This document shows, piece by piece, positions 61,507 through 64,000 of a stretch of 64,000 bases of DNA (the first letter of the stretch is position 1; every line of letters begins with the position of its first letter). This DNA is from Nematostella vectensis. Lineage: Eukaryota; Cnidaria; Anthozoa; Actiniaria; Edwardsiidae. A model generated the notes under the pieces. That model had not been told where the DNA came from. It saw only the letters and a program-made list of their open reading frames with translations, and searched no databases. Where the stretch lies: assembly GCF_932526225.1 (NCBI RefSeq), contig NC_064040.1, positions 11,508,856 to 11,572,855 on the forward strand. The letters are read 5' to 3'. The position numbers and the translations under genes were made by a program.

Positions 61507-62675
61507 TTTAATCCTGTATTTTTTCATGGGTTTATTGCAGCCACCTTGAGCTCGACGCTTCACACACTATTTCATTGCCTTCTGCGATTACACATATGGC
61601 TCATTTCAGTTGTTAATGCCTTGGAATAGACCGCCGAAATCTAATAAAATACTGCGTTGGATTATTATCAGCTTCTCAAACGATAAGCGCGCCATTTGAT
61701 AGTCGTCAGTAATAACTACCAGGTACCTTCTTCGTTAAAAAGCTTATTATACGCAATTGTCTCGATCAACGATCGAATGCTGAATGTAGCTATAGGTAGT
61801 AGCCCCAATCCCTCGCGATGCTAAGCGTTTCGCGTCATTTCAGGTCACATGAGCTGGCAGTGTTCCGTGTTTTCTTTTTTTTTTTTTTTGCCTGAACCAG
61901 AGCCGCACAAATTGTATCATTGTGTGTAAAGTTGTATTACTCTGTTTAAGGTTTTTATTTTTGCTTGAATTGTCGTAAGTATCGGATCAGTTGAGATTTT
62001 GTGACAACTGAGAACGGAGTTATCGCGCAGACAAATTTTTAAGAACAAAATAAAGACACATTGGGGATAACGCGAGAAAAAACCTGTTCATAAAAGTACA
62101 GAATTTGTTTCGTTGCGTTAGCGTGTTGGCTCGTGCACATAGGCCAGCGCAAGAGCTAGCAGTGCAAAATTCACAACATGACACATTAGCTCGCATTTAG
62201 CCTAACAAATTCAATTATTTAGACTTTGCTTTATTCAGAAATGTTTTGGCTTTGAATTCGCCTGTTTTATAGCTGGTAGAGGGATTTCTTCTTATAGCCT
62301 TTACACTATAAATTGAGTTCTTTTTATAAATTAAGATTCAGTATATTTTCTCATTCATACCACTAGGTCTCCAGTTCCAAAGATTTTAATTATTGCTTCT
62401 AGAAACATGTTTGTCTCATTCTTCGTGTTGTACTAAGACGTCGGTGTTGCATTCGGAGCGTCTTCTTGTTGTACTCGGTGTATCTCGAAGTAGCATTCGC
62501 AGCACTCTCGTTTTCCACGCGAGTTTGTGTGTTCGGTACTCGGTACATTTTCGTGTTTGCACTTAATTATGTTGTTTTTATATCAAGCAGCTTTAAAAAT
62601 GACATTGTGTTTTTACATCAAATAAATATTTATATATATTAGATTTATATATCTAATATTTACTATACTCGCTCC
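61507..62675. other. Intergenic / 3' region of the Pellino gene
   Basis: No exon seen. The 62380-62560 part has imperfect repeats of TCGGTGTTGCATTCGGAGCG type and may be 3' UTR of the minus-strand gene. Confidence 0.4.
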
Positions 62676-63514
62676 CTATTGTTCTGTGCTGAAGATTAAT
62701 TTGACAAATCCATCCTCGCCCTCCAGGGGTAAGGAACAGAAGGGACAGATTGCCTGAAACGCGTCGCAACCATGTGGGATAGGGATCTTGGACCAGAACC
62801 TAAAACCAATCGCCATCGTTATACAAGAAAAAGAAAGGAAAAATGGAGTATACGAATCCTATTCGCTAATGAACCAATCGGTCATAGAAACAAAAACAAA
62901 CGTTTCCATCACCCTAGGCCATACTAGAGACACAAGACAACGAATGAAATCGGCGACGGCAAGGTGAACGAGAAAAAAAAAACCTTTATGTCTTGTGCCG
63001 TTGCCTACAATATTTTTCATAAGGACGTCTAATTTTTCAGTTGAGGCTGGGCCGATCTTATTTTTAAAGCATTCACAGGCTTAAAATGTTATTACGGAAG
63101 TCTATAAATATGTATTAGAAAGTATACAAATGATCAATAGCACTAATAAAGGCTCTAATAATTATCGACACAGTTTTAATTCTGCATTTTAGAACGTATC
63201 ACACTAACAAAACTTTACTTTTGCGATCTGGGCCTCGGCATGTTTGGCTGGACGTGGGTGGGGCGGGGCGGGGCAGGGCATGGCGGGGCGGGGCGGGGCT
63301 GGGCAGGGTAGGGCGGGGCGGGGCGGGGCGGGGCAGGGCAGGGCGGCGCAGGGCGGGGCGGGGCGGGGCAAGTAAAAAAAGACGTGTCCAGAACTAACCT
63401 GACGGTTTCCTCCGAGCAGACATGACCACACGGCACAAAGGCATGACTTGAGACAATCTCTCCCACGAAGAACGCCCTTTCCTTACCTATCTGAAGCGGC
63501 ACGTAGTTGCTAAC
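62676..63514 (-). CDS. Pellino-type E3 ubiquitin ligase, last two exons (partial)
   Basis: Exon 63399-63514 (acceptor GTCGTCATTGCAG, donor GTTAGT, ending in phase 2) codes for SNYVPLQIGKERAFFVGE and SSHAFVPCGHVCSEETV. Exon 62676-62799 (acceptor TTGGTTTTAG) restores frame and gives RFWSKIPIPHG, then CDAFQAICPFCSLPL and a KLIFSTEQ end with TAG. This is the C-terminal RING-like part of Pellino proteins, which ubiquitinate IRAK-type kinases in Toll/IL-1 signalling. The N-terminal FHA-like part must lie beyond 64000. Two histidines usual in the final zinc motif (GTHxFHxxCPxC in relatives, from memory) are D and Q here. The 599-bp intron is filled by a MITE and a G/C minisatellite. Confidence 0.85.
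63010..63248 (-). mobile_element. MITE, TATAAGAACGTC family, copy 5 (inverted)
   Basis: CATAAGGACGTCTAATTTTT start, then CTTATTTTTAAAGCATTC, TGCATTTTAGAACGTATCAC and GGGCCTCGGCATGTTTGGC. Same order as copy 3. It lies in the Pellino intron. Confidence 0.7.
63249..63370 (+). repeat. GGGGC minisatellite (G-quadruplex potential)
   Basis: About 115 bp of GGGGC/GGGC units on the plus strand, within the Pellino intron. The proline-rich minus-strand open frames here are translations of the repeat. Confidence 0.9.
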
Positions 63515-63751
63515 CTGCAATGACGACGACCCAGGGGTGGGTGAGTGTGTAAGAGTTAAGGGCAAACCAGAAAATTGCCGTTTCCAAAGTCATCGCTGTT
63601 CTCATCAAAAGGGAGCGTTCAGTGCTGTCGTCCTAGTTGATGTTGTAGCAGTTGTTATTTTTCTTATTGTAGCTGACATTGGCTTTGTTGGTGCTTCCAG
63701 TTATATATTATATCCTTCTTCTGTCATTGTTATTTTTGTTGACACGTCCAA

Positions 63752-64000
63752 GTTACTCATTGATAGATACAGGCAATACTATCATTGATAGATACAGGCA
63801 ATACTATCATTGATAGATACAGGCAATACTATCATTGATAGATACAGGCAATACTATCATTGATAGATACAGGCAATACTATCATTGATAGATACAGGCA
63901 ATACTATCATTGATAGATACAGGCAATACTACAAGTTACTCATTGATAGATACAGGCAATACTACAAGTTACTCATTGATAGATACAGGCAATACTACAA
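63752..64000 (+). repeat. 25/33-bp tandem repeat running off the window
   Basis: Units begin ATTGATAGATACAGGCAATA. The central block has 25-bp units ending CTATC; the flanks have 33-bp units with CTACAAGTTACTC. About ten units are visible and the array is cut by the window end. No spacers. Confidence 0.9.

Noticed and set aside
63204-63430. Proline-rich minus-strand frames
   Set aside because: Only the part above 63399 is coding (Pellino exon); the rest reads through the GGGGC repeat and intron.
63752-64000. CRISPR-like array at the window end
   Set aside because: Contiguous 25/33-bp tandem units, no unique spacers.

Overview
This is a eukaryotic, AT-rich, transposon-dense window with short genes split by small GT-AG introns. 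The secreted PAN/apple-like + EGF + discoidin architectures, a GPCR coded in one exon, a Pellino gene and the repeat types suggest an invertebrate, most likely an anthozoan cnidarian (inferred from gene style only). Real exons are mostly short, and I assembled them by hand from splice signals and matching intron phases.

Layout: ~0.7-1.2 kb, a broken SGNH-hydrolase-like fragment (-). 2.3-9.7 kb, two tandem paralogues on the minus strand that share a signal peptide, a PAN/apple-like exon and an EGF exon but end differently: 6969-9736 ends in an F5/8-type C (discoidin) domain, 2348-4882 in a WSC-like cysteine domain. 13.2-13.7 kb, a three-exon model of a small secreted cysteine-rich protein (-). 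15.2-17.3 kb, a decayed P-element/THAP9-like transposase (+). 18.3-22 kb, remnants of a Ty3/gypsy element with a possible LTR. 22-28 kb, several inverted-repeat (MITE-like) elements and a tRNA-Thr-like relic. 30.5-35.0 kb, a nearly complete but broken Ty3/gypsy element with 188-bp LTRs, a 5-bp target duplication, a tRNA-Ser(GCT)-type primer site and DD35E integrase. 36-40 kb, an interrupted tandem duplication. 42-43 kb, two weak candidate exons around a 400-bp polypyrimidine tract. 49-57 kb, further MITEs, a ~0.72-kb tandem duplication and a 1.56-kb inverted-repeat element. 58.5-59.6 kb, a class A GPCR (+). 62.7-63.5 kb, the last two exons of a Pellino-type E3 ubiquitin ligase (-), whose 5' part lies beyond the window.

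The genes do not form an operon. The two extracellular-domain paralogues are a local duplication; the GPCR and Pellino suggest reception and innate-signalling roles by family. One ~320-bp MITE family (TIR core TATAAGAACGTC) occurs five times, three of them inside introns of the genes described here. I found no CRISPR array, rRNA gene or bacterial-type operon. Most long open frames lie in low-complexity or repeat DNA and were rejected.
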